Positions 1 to 6,200 of a stretch of DNA of 11,563 nt are shown piece after piece (position 1 is the stretch's first letter; every line of letters starts with the position of its first letter). The notes beneath the pieces are model-generated. The model was not told where the DNA came from. It saw only the letters and a program-made list of their open reading frames with translations, and did no database searches. The translations under genes were made by a program, and so were the position numbers. The DNA is taken from positions 1 through 11,563 of the forward strand of contig JBAXQC010000082.1 in the NCBI GenBank assembly GCA_037131955.1, read 5' to 3'. This stretch comes from CAIMMJ01 sp037131955. Its GTDB lineage: Bacteria > Bacteroidota > Bacteroidia > UBA4408.

Positions 1-54
1 GAAATAGATTACTTTTTTCAAGCCTTAGAAAAGGTGTTGAGGATGTTGAGTTGA
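1..54 (+). CDS. C-terminal end of an unidentified protein (partial)
   Basis: Frame 1 is open from the window edge to a TGA at 52-54 and encodes 17 residues, EIDYFFQALEKVLRMLS. The acidic-hydrophobic helix pattern resembles the last helix of fold-type I PLP-dependent enzymes, which often end in an EIDYF..AL..VL-like helix. That is only an impression from a very short stretch. The rest of the gene lies outside the window, so neither the family nor the reality of the gene can be established here. No strong terminator follows it. Confidence 0.35.
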   Translation, partial: EIDYFFQALEKVLRMLS

Positions 55-264
55 ATAATTAGTTTACTTTCAAAGTCCTTAGAATCCTATCAAATGAAAT
101 AATTCGAGATAATATCATTGTATAATATCTGAAGTAAATTTATGGAAATGTTTTAAAAACTAGTGTTTTTTAGGAGTATGGAATGGCCTCATTATATCTG
201 GTTATTTTTACGCAGCAAAATGCGGAAACATTTTGGGAAGATGAGAGCCTTTGCTCGAATATCA

Positions 265-310
265 CCCAAAAGGTCGCAATTTTGCAAGTGAAAATAATTC
301 CGACCTTGGG
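265..310. other. Imperfect long hairpin beside the structured repeat
   Basis: The core stem is AAGGTCG (270-276) paired with CGACCTT (301-307). It extends outward as CCC (265-267) with GGG (308-310) past a two-A bulge. After one C-C mismatch it extends inward as AATT (278-281) with AATT (296-299). That makes 14 base pairs around a 14-nt loop. There is no T-tract on either side, so it is not a canonical intrinsic terminator. It ends 16 nt before the 73-bp repeat and may be part of the same untranslated region downstream of dnaG, or part of a larger element. Confidence 0.4.
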
Positions 311-326
311 AGGAAAAGAGAAAATG

Positions 327-399
327 AAGCCTTGATTTTTTTTGTTTACTTTTTTGCATCAAGGCAAAAAAGTAAATGGGGTTTGGGGCAAAGCCCCGC
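327..399 (+). repeat. 73-bp structured interspersed repeat, copy 1
   Basis: This copy is identical to 11470-11542 at 72 of 73 positions; the difference is A392 against G11535. It contains three inverted repeats. Stem A is GCCTTGAT (329-336) with ATCAAGGC (358-365). Stem B is TTTACTTTTTTGC (345-357) with GCAAAAAAGTAAA (364-376), a perfect 13-bp stem with the 6-nt loop ATCAAG. Stem C is GGGGC (385-389) with GCCCC (393-397) around an AAA triloop. Stems A and B share bases 358-365, so they either exclude each other or the loop of B pairs with upstream CTTGAT (331-336) as a pseudoknot. The copy lies 46 bp beyond the dnaG stop codon. It has no coding potential of its own. Confidence 0.85.
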
Positions 400-445
400 T
401 ATAATTAAGGAAAATTTATACTTGCGAACTTAATGGATAAATCTA

Positions 446-2407
446 TTATTTTAAAATCACTCTACCTTGAAATTGAGATAATTTTCCCTTCGTATCATTC
501 AACTCAATAATCGTTTTCATCATCTCATTTAATTCATCAGGATCTTCAAGCTCTTTAAGTTTTTCCTGTAATTGTTTAATCATAGATATAACAAACTTAA
601 TTTTTAGCGAAGTAACAGCACTCAAATACGTTTGCTTTAACAAATCTTCTTCGCTTTGCACAAAAATATTGTGCTTTTCTTCCCAGTGTTTGCTTAGCGT
701 ATAGGGCTCAGAAACCAAATCTACTGCGGTTTTTTGAATATCGGAATCTTGGTGACTTAAAAAATATTGCTGATTTACAGAAATATTTTGTCCAATTAAA
801 TGCTGATATTCAGTAAAAATTTTATTGTAAGTAGAATTAAAAAAGGAAATATTATCTGTGGCTATTTCATGAATTAGCACTGCACCCAAAGTAAAGGCTT
901 GTTCTTCTGATGAGTCTTGAACAGGCAAATGAATTACTTTATCGCCATAATTTAAAAGTATTCTTATTAAATCCTTCTCTTGATGTTCTGTTTCAGAAAA
1001 AGGAGAAGAAACAATTTTTTCTTCATCTTCTAATTTATTTTCTACTGTTTCGCCAATGTCTTTTACGTTAGTAGTTTCATAGTTGTTTAATGCTGCTTTA
1101 TCTCTTTTACCCCTTAACTGTTTGTTTAGTTCAAATAGTAGGGTTTGCTCCTCAATCTTCATCAATCTGCTGCATTCTTGAATATACATTGACCTAATAA
1201 TTGAATCAGGAATCAATGCAATAGAATCAACCATTTCTTTTATCAAGCCTGCCTTTTTTATTGGGTCGTTGCTAACGCCTTCTAACAACAATTGAGTTTT
1301 AAAGCGAATAAAATCTACAGTGTTTTTTAAGATAAATTCTTTAAGGTCTTCGGATGAATTCTTCTTAGAAAAACTATCAGGGTCCTCTCCATCAGGAAAC
1401 AAAAGAACTTTAACGTTCATTCCTTCTTCTAATACTAAATCTATACCCCTAAATGATGCTTTTATTCCGGCTGCATCTCCATCGTATAAAATAGTAATGT
1501 TTTTAGAAAATCTTCTTATTAATCTAATTTGTTCTACTGTAAGTGAAGTTCCGGAAGAAGCAACAACATTTGTTATTCCTGACAGATGCAAAGAAATTAC
1601 ATCAGTATAACCTTCTACCAAAAAACAATTATCCTGAGCAATAATATCTTTTTTGGCCTGATAAAAACCATATAAAATATTGCTTTTATGATACACTTCT
1701 GTTTCTGGAGAATTAAGGTATTTTGCAACATTTTTTTCTTTTGATAAGGTTCTGCCTCCAAAGCCAACTACTCTTCCAGAAATGTTATGAATAGGAAACA
1801 TTACACGACTTGCAAAACGGTCAAAAAAACGTCCCTCTTTTTCGATAACCATTCCTGATTTTACAGAAAACTCATCAGCAAATCCATTTTTTCTAGCCTC
1901 GCTAATGAATGCCTGAGACGATTCTAAGGAATATCCCAATTGAAACTTTTCTATTATAGCATCTGTAAAACCTCTCTCATAAAAGTAGCTTAAACCTATA
2001 GCCTTTCCTTGTTCAGAATTTATTAGTTGTTCACTAAACGTTTTTTGTGCAAATAATAATACAGAAAAGATACTTTCTCTGTCGTTGTTCCTTTCAATTT
2101 GTTCTGCAGATTGTTCTTCTTCTTTTACCTCTATGTTAAATTTTTTGGCCAGGTATTTTATGGAATCTACAAAGCTTAAATTTTCGTGGTCCATTATAAA
2201 TTGAACAGAATTGCCCCCTTTTCCACATCCAAAACACTTGTAAATTCCCTTTGCCGGAGAAACTGTAAACGACGGAGTTCTTTCGGAATGAAAAGGACAT
2301 AAGCCCAGCATGTTTACGCCTCTTTTTTTGAGCGAAACATAATCTCCAACAACATCTTCTATTTTGGAAATCTCAATTACCTTGTCAACCGTTTCTTTGG
2401 GTATCAA
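446..2407 (-). CDS. dnaG: DNA primase DnaG
   Basis: This is the replicative primase, which synthesises RNA primers for Okazaki fragments and works with the DnaB helicase at the fork. The 653-residue product has the full bacterial architecture. The N-terminal CHC2 zinc ribbon is formed by C37, H40, C58 and C61, with the characteristic PSFTVSP segment between the pairs. The primase core follows at about residues 120-260. The TOPRIM catalytic domain carries E265 (VEGYTD), the DGD pair D309/D311 and GEDPD at 340-344. Residues from about 430 to the end are divergent, as expected for the helicase-interacting domain. The start is TTG at 2405-2407: the protein begins MIPKETVD, which matches usual DnaG N-termini, and no ATG fits. 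A TAACTTTG -7-like element lies 22 bp upstream. The gene stands alone, divergent from the AlkB-type gene. Confidence 0.97.
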   Translation of the reverse strand: MIPKETVDKVIEISKIEDVVGDYVSLKKRGVNMLGLCPFHSERTPSFTVSPAKGIYKCFGCGKGGNSVQFIMDHENLSFVDSIKYLAKKFNIEVKEEEQSAEQIERNNDRESIFSVLLFAQKTFSEQLINSEQGKAIGLSYFYERGFTDAIIEKFQLGYSLESSQAFISEARKNGFADEFSVKSGMVIEKEGRFFDRFASRVMFPIHNISGRVVGFGGRTLSKEKNVAKYLNSPETEVYHKSNILYGFYQAKKDIIAQDNCFLVEGYTDVISLHLSGITNVVASSGTSLTVEQIRLIRRFSKNITILYDGDAAGIKASFRGIDLVLEEGMNVKVLLFPDGEDPDSFSKKNSSEDLKEFILKNTVDFIRFKTQLLLEGVSNDPIKKAGLIKEMVDSIALIPDSIIRSMYIQECSRLMKIEEQTLLFELNKQLRGKRDKAALNNYETTNVKDIGETVENKLEDEEKIVSSPFSETEHQEKDLIRILLNYGDKVIHLPVQDSSEEQAFTLGAVLIHEIATDNISFFNSTYNKIFTEYQHLIGQNISVNQQYFLSHQDSDIQKTAVDLVSEPYTLSKHWEEKHNIFVQSEEDLLKQTYLSAVTSLKIKFVISMIKQLQEKLKELEDPDELNEMMKTIIELNDTKGKLSQFQGRVILK

Positions 2408-2429
2408 TTGTTTTATTTATTTAGCAGGC

Positions 2430-2437
2430 CAAAGTTA
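2430..2437 (-). promoter_or_regulatory. Candidate -7 promoter element of dnaG
   Basis: The minus strand reads TAACTTTG, an exact fit to the Bacteroidota -7 consensus TAnnTTTG. It is 22 nt upstream of the TTG start and would give a 5' untranslated region of roughly 15-20 nt. No TTG lies at the expected -33 distance (the nearest is 30 nt away), so support is partial. Confidence 0.4.
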
Positions 2438-2474
2438 ATTTAATTGAATCCATTATTTTAAATTGTTCAAAAAT

Positions 2475-2509
2475 TTGGCTTCTAATTATAAATAAAAGGA
2501 ATAAATTTG
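2475..2509 (+). promoter_or_regulatory. Candidate promoter of the AlkB-type gene
   Basis: TTG at 2475-2477 and TAAATTTG at 2502-2509 match the Bacteroidota -33 and -7 elements. They are separated by 24 nt, one base more than the 17-23 nt I associate with this promoter class. The -7 element ends 20 nt before the TTG start codon at 2530, which supports that start. Confidence 0.4.
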
Positions 2510-2529
2510 AAATACTTAAAACTTCTAAT

Positions 2530-3123
2530 TTGAATCTTTTTTTCTCTGAAAATTTATTGCCTTTTGATGGAGCGGTTGAGTATTTTCCAAGTTTTATTGG
2601 CTTGGCATCCTCCAGCTTTTATTTTCAAAAATTAGAGGGTAATATTAATTGGCAACACGATGTGGTAAGGCTGTTTGGCAAAGAAATTACAACCAATAGG
2701 AAAACCGCTTGGTACGGTTCCCAAAGTTTTGAATACACCTACTCCAACAAAACAAAAATTGCTATTCCTTGGAACAAAGAATTGATAGATTTAAAAACAA
2801 TAATTGAAAAACAATGCCAAGAAGAGTTTAACTCATGCTTGTTAAACTTATACCACAATGGAAACGAGGGCATGGCCTGGCATTCCGATGATGAAAAATC
2901 AATACTCCCCAACTCAACTATTGCATCGTTGAGTTTAGGTGCTGAAAGAAGATTTTTATTTAAACACAAAAACACACAGCAAAAAATAGAATTAAACTTA
3001 CAAAACGGAAGCCTGCTGTTGATGAAAGAAAATACTCAAAATAACTGGTGGCATAGTCTTCCCAAATCAGCAAAAATAAAAAGCCCACGAATTAATTTAA
3101 CGTTCAGGAAAATGATAGATTAA
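2530..3123 (+). CDS. AlkB-type 2-oxoglutarate/Fe(II)-dependent DNA dealkylase
   Basis: This is an oxidative demethylase of the AlkB superfamily, close to the ALKBH2/ALKBH3-like group. Enzymes of this group remove N1-methyladenine and N3-methylcytosine lesions from nucleic acid using Fe(II), 2-oxoglutarate and O2. The 197-residue length is typical. The double-stranded beta-helix motifs are complete. The iron triad is H118 and D120 (in AWHSDDE) plus H175 (NWWHSLPKS). The C-terminal RINLTFR motif supplies 2-oxoglutarate-binding R187 and the conserved N189 and R193. LNLYHNGNEG at 105-114 is the usual lead-in, and AWYGS at 60-64 is the substrate-side loop. The start is TTG at 2530: the product aligns with the family's MNLF N-terminus, no in-frame ATG lies upstream, and the next methionine is residue 115. 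It stands alone, divergent from dnaG. An RNA substrate cannot be excluded from sequence. Confidence 0.93.
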   Translation: MNLFFSENLLPFDGAVEYFPSFIGLASSSFYFQKLEGNINWQHDVVRLFGKEITTNRKTAWYGSQSFEYTYSNKTKIAIPWNKELIDLKTIIEKQCQEEFNSCLLNLYHNGNEGMAWHSDDEKSILPNSTIASLSLGAERRFLFKHKNTQQKIELNLQNGSLLLMKENTQNNWWHSLPKSAKIKSPRINLTFRKMID

Positions 3124-3140
3124 TTATTCTTTCATAAAAT

Positions 3141-3323
3141 TTATTCATTCAGGTTCCATGGTGAGGTTACAAAAGCCTCTTTAAATTGATCCAAAAAAGG
3201 AGATGCTTGGTTTGAAATGATAGCTAATTTCGATTTTTTTTGGATTAGGAATTTGTAACATGAATGGCTGTAATGTGTTTTATACCACTCCGCTGGAATA
3301 CACAAAGAATACACAAAGCTACA
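3141..3323 (-). pseudogene. Probable coding remnant, C-terminal fragment of an unknown protein
   Basis: The minus strand is open for 60 codons, from just after a TAG at 3324-3326 to a TAA at 3141-3143. The peptide includes IPAEWYKTHYSHSCYKFL and ends in ASPFLDQFKEAFVTSPWNLNE minus its first residue (SPFLDQFKEAFVTSPWNLNE). Its mix of Trp, Tyr, His, Cys and Pro, with a helix-like LDQFKEAF segment, looks like real protein rather than random AT-rich translation. There is no ATG in frame; only GTG or TTG codons near the upstream end could initiate. It lies 142 bp downstream of lon on the same strand. It could be a decayed gene end, or a small gene with an alternative start. I do not recognise the family. 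Confidence 0.35.
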
Positions 3324-3328
3324 CTAAG
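3297..3328. repeat. Short tandem 11-mer repeat
   Basis: AATACACAAAG occurs twice in tandem (3297-3307 and 3308-3318). A degenerate third unit, CTACACTAAG, follows at 3319-3328. On the minus strand it reads as repeated CTTTGTGTATT. The upstream end of the minus-strand coding fragment falls inside it, which suggests the repeat may mark where that fragment was cut. Confidence 0.55.
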
Positions 3329-3465
3329 GAGAAAAATGTAATTGGAGGTACAAACACTATTGCGTTTAAGCTTGCGGCGGGTTGGGGTAAAAATGATGAA
3401 GTCAGGAAAAAGACTTTTTAAGTGCCCTTATTTATGGTCCAAGCTTTTTTACACCACTATTAAAA

Positions 3466-5937
3466 TTACTTCTTTGCCGATTCAAACTTTATGGCATTGC
3501 TCACTTTTTCTTTGAGCAAAGCAATTTTCAATAACTCTTCCATGTTTTCTACAAAATGAAATTTCACGTCTTTGATGTAATCTTTCTTTATTTCATCAAT
3601 GTCTTTTTTGTTGTGGTTGCACAAAATAATTTCTTTTATACCAGCTCTTTTAGCAGCAAGGATTTTTTCTTTTATACCACCAACGGGCAATACTTTTCCA
3701 CGCAAAGTTATTTCGCCGGTCATGGCCAATTGCTTTTTTACTTTTCGCTGGGTAAATGCCGAGGCTAAGGCAGTAAGCATAGTTATACCAGCTGAAGGTC
3801 CATCTTTTGGGGTTGCACCTTCGGGAACATGTATGTGTATGTTCCAATCTTCAAAGGCATTTATAGGAATGTGATAGTTAGCACAATGACTTTTTAAATA
3901 TTCTAAAGCAATAATGGCCGATTCTTTCATTACTTCGCCAAGGTTACCCGTTAGTGTAAGTTTGCCTCCAGTTTTTCCCTTGCTCAAACCTGCCTCAATA
4001 AACAAAATATCTCCACCAAAAGGAGTCCAAGCCAAACCGGTTACAACCCCTGCCACATCATTGTTTGTGAACGAATCTTTTTGAAAATATTCAGGCCCCA
4101 TTATCTTTCGTACATCCTCTAACGTTATTTTGGGAACTATTTTTTCGTTCATTGCCAAATGGCGAGCTTTATTGCGTACAACTTTAGCTATTTGTTTTTC
4201 TAAACCTCTTACTCCAGACTCTCTTGTATAGCTCTCAATAATTCTTGCTAAAACTTCGTTAGAAAAAACAAGTTGTTTTGGTTTTAGTCCATGGTCATCT
4301 AGCTGTTTTGGCACCAAATGAATTTTGGCTATTTCTACTTTTTCTTCTAATGAATATCCACTGATGTCAATAATTTCCATTCTGTCTCTAAGTGCAGGCT
4401 GAATGGTGCTTAAAGAGTTGGCAGTGGCAATAAACATAACTTTAGAAAGGTCGTAATCCATTTCTAAAAAGTTGTCGTAAAATGCATTGTTTTGTTCAGG
4501 GTCTAAAACTTCTAAAAGAGCAGAAGATGGGTCGCCGTGAAAATCATTTCCCACTTTATCAATTTCATCTAAAATAAAAACAGGGTTGGAAGTTTTTGCT
4601 TTTTTAATGTTTTGAATAATCCTACCTGGCATGGCACCAATGTATGTTTTGCGGTGTCCACGAACTTCCGACTCGTCTTTTAATCCACCTAAACTCATTC
4701 TTACAAAGTTTCTGCCCAATGCTTTGGCAATTGATTTTCCCAAAGAAGTTTTCCCAATTCCCGGAGGGCCATACAAGCATAAAATGGGAGATTTTAAACT
4801 TCCTTTTAGCTTTATAACAGCCAAATATTCTAAGATTCTTTCTTTTACTTTTTCTAAACCAAAATGATCGGCATCTAAAACTTTTTCGGCATTTTTTAAA
4901 TCTAAATTGTCTTCGGAATATTCGCTCCACGGCAAATCAAGTAAGGTTTCTATATAGTTTGTTTGAACAGAATACTCAGCAGAATTAGGGTTCATGCGTT
5001 GTAATTTATCTAACTCTTTTTTAAAAGTATCTGCAACTTGCTGAGTCCATTTTTTTTCTTTTGCTCGGTTAGCATAATCTTCTGATTGCTGCTCTGCGGG
5101 ATTCCCTCCTAATTCTTCTTGAATGGTTTTTAATTGTTGGCTCAAAAAATAGTCACGTTGCTGCTTGTCTAAATCTACTTTTACTTTGGATTGAATTTGA
5201 TTTTTCAACTCCAACATTTGTAAATCTTTTGTGAGGTGAGTCAAGACCAAATTTGCCCTTTCGGTAATATTCACAACCTCTAAAATCTTTTGCTTTTCCT
5301 CAACAGGAGCATTCATGTTAGAAGAAATAAAATTTATTAAAAACGAAGGGCTTTCTATATTTTTTATTGCAAATGATGCCTCGGTAGGAATGTTGGGAGA
5401 AATTTGAATTATGTTTAGTGCAGTATCTTTTAATGTGCTTACTAATGCTTCAAATTCTTTGTCGCCTTTATCGGGTTTTGCATCAGAAATAGCCGTTACT
5501 TTTGCTTTGATGTAGGGTTCACTTTGAACTTGCTCTATCAACTTAAATCTTCTTTTTCCTTGAATGATAACTGTAGTATTTCCATCAGGCATCCTCAGCA
5601 TTTTTAGAACGTGAGCAACTGTGCCAATAGAATTCAACTCATCAAAAACCGGATCTTCTACTTTGTCGTCTTTTTGAGAAACAACACCAATAATTTTATC
5701 GCCCTTATTGGCATCTTTTATTAGGTTAATTGATTTGTCTCTTCCTACAGTTATTGGAATTACTACACCCGGAAACAAAACTGTGTTTCTTAATGAAAGA
5801 ATGGGAAGAACATCAGGCACTTTTTCCTGACTCATTAAATCTTCTTCTTCGTTGGACAATAGCGGAATTAATTCTGCGTCATCCTCATTTAGGTTGTTTA
5901 ACCTTATGTCAATATCAAAATTGTCTGAATAGCTCAT
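3466..5937 (-). CDS. lon: ATP-dependent endopeptidase La (Lon protease)
   Basis: This is the cytoplasmic AAA+ serine protease that degrades misfolded and short-lived regulatory proteins. The 823-residue length is usual for LonA. After a charged acidic leader of about 40 residues, the N-terminal substrate-recognition domain begins at PDVLPILSLRNTVLFPG (41-57) and runs to about 240. A helical linker follows, with the conserved QRDYFLSQQLKTIQEELG stretch near 260-277. The ATPase has Walker A GPPGIGKTS (390-398), Walker B VFILDEID (453-460), sensor-1 N507 and the arginines of ALRDRM (517/519). The protease domain has the Ser-Lys dyad S715 (PKDGPSAG) and K758 (GGIKEK). All key residues are present. 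The start is ATG at 5935-5937. TTATTTTG on the minus strand at 5961-5968 is a one-mismatch -7-like element 23 bp upstream, without a good -33. I see no heat-shock inverted repeat. Confidence 0.98.
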   Translation of the reverse strand: MSYSDNFDIDIRLNNLNEDDAELIPLLSNEEEDLMSQEKVPDVLPILSLRNTVLFPGVVIPITVGRDKSINLIKDANKGDKIIGVVSQKDDKVEDPVFDELNSIGTVAHVLKMLRMPDGNTTVIIQGKRRFKLIEQVQSEPYIKAKVTAISDAKPDKGDKEFEALVSTLKDTALNIIQISPNIPTEASFAIKNIESPSFLINFISSNMNAPVEEKQKILEVVNITERANLVLTHLTKDLQMLELKNQIQSKVKVDLDKQQRDYFLSQQLKTIQEELGGNPAEQQSEDYANRAKEKKWTQQVADTFKKELDKLQRMNPNSAEYSVQTNYIETLLDLPWSEYSEDNLDLKNAEKVLDADHFGLEKVKERILEYLAVIKLKGSLKSPILCLYGPPGIGKTSLGKSIAKALGRNFVRMSLGGLKDESEVRGHRKTYIGAMPGRIIQNIKKAKTSNPVFILDEIDKVGNDFHGDPSSALLEVLDPEQNNAFYDNFLEMDYDLSKVMFIATANSLSTIQPALRDRMEIIDISGYSLEEKVEIAKIHLVPKQLDDHGLKPKQLVFSNEVLARIIESYTRESGVRGLEKQIAKVVRNKARHLAMNEKIVPKITLEDVRKIMGPEYFQKDSFTNNDVAGVVTGLAWTPFGGDILFIEAGLSKGKTGGKLTLTGNLGEVMKESAIIALEYLKSHCANYHIPINAFEDWNIHIHVPEGATPKDGPSAGITMLTALASAFTQRKVKKQLAMTGEITLRGKVLPVGGIKEKILAAKRAGIKEIILCNHNKKDIDEIKKDYIKDVKFHFVENMEELLKIALLKEKVSNAIKFESAKK

Positions 5938-6100
5938 TTTTTACGTCATTATGTCACTTGCAAAATAAGAAGTAAAAACAATATGTTTAATACTCTTGTT
6001 TTTCAGCGAATTATTAAATAGGGTTGTTTAGTTTGCAATTGATGTGCCAAAAGAAAGTATAAACTGTTTTTACATCAGGAGAAGTTAAAAAAAAAGATTT

Positions 6101-6129
6101 TTGACAAACAATATAAAATTGTATGTTAG
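6101..6129 (+). promoter_or_regulatory. Candidate promoter of the T9SS surface-protein gene
   Basis: TTG (6101-6103, within TTGACA) lies 18 nt before TATGTTAG (6122-6129), which differs from TAnnTTTG at one position. The spacing is within the range known for Bacteroidota promoters. It would give a 5' untranslated region of about 65 nt that includes the palindrome at 6164-6175. Confidence 0.35.
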
Positions 6130-6163
6130 CTTAAAAAATTAAAACCAAGCCAAACAATAACTT

Positions 6164-6175
6164 AACAATATTGTT
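6164..6175. promoter_or_regulatory. 12-bp palindrome, possible operator
   Basis: AACAATATTGTT is a perfect dyad 25 bp upstream of the ATG at 6201. Its half AACAATAT also occurs at 5977-5984 and 6107-6114 in the same 263-bp spacer. This could be a transcription-factor site. In DNA this AT-rich, chance is a real alternative. Confidence 0.25.
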
Positions 6176-6200
6176 TAAAAACTTGTATCAAACTTAAAAC

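Larger units (their letters stand above)
55..445. other. Non-coding stretch between the left-edge gene and dnaG
   Basis: No convincing gene is present in these 391 bases. A 37-codon ATG frame at 178-291 has an AGGAG-like sequence before it. Its composition is not protein-like, and Shine-Dalgarno sequences carry little weight in Bacteroidota. A TTG-initiated frame at 251-433 runs straight through the structured repeat and is best read as spurious. The supportable content is the hairpin at 265-310, the 73-bp repeat at 327-399, and a short inverted repeat (CAAAATG 216-222 with CATTTTG 229-235). The 46 bases between the repeat and the dnaG stop have no obvious terminator. Confidence 0.6.
3124..3465. 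other. Convergent intergenic region between the AlkB-type gene and lon
   Basis: This 342-bp gap has no intact gene that I can name. It contains a minus-strand open stretch that looks like the end of a protein (3141-3323) and a tandem 11-mer (3297-3328). Overlapping both in antisense is a plus-strand ATG frame at 3260-3421 (53 codons, starting MNGCNVFYTT). That plus frame has no promoter or recognisable motif. An upstream ATG at 3217 would join it only if the T8 tract at 3234-3241 lost one base. No strong intrinsic terminator for either convergent neighbour is visible. Confidence 0.5.

Noticed and set aside
178..291. 37-codon ATG frame preceded by AGGAG
   Set aside because: It is short, has no recognisable protein features, and a Shine-Dalgarno match is weak evidence in Bacteroidota.
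327..399. Repeat copy 1 as the intrinsic terminator of dnaG
   Set aside because: None of its GC-containing hairpins is followed by a T-tract in the dnaG direction. A non-canonical 3'-end role remains possible but is not shown.
251..433. TTG-started 60-codon plus frame
   Set aside because: It runs through the structured repeat; its peptide is a translation of the palindromes, with no independent coding signal.
4622..4930. Minus-strand 102-codon frame inside lon
   Set aside because: It is an alternative-frame shadow of a highly conserved lon ATPase segment.
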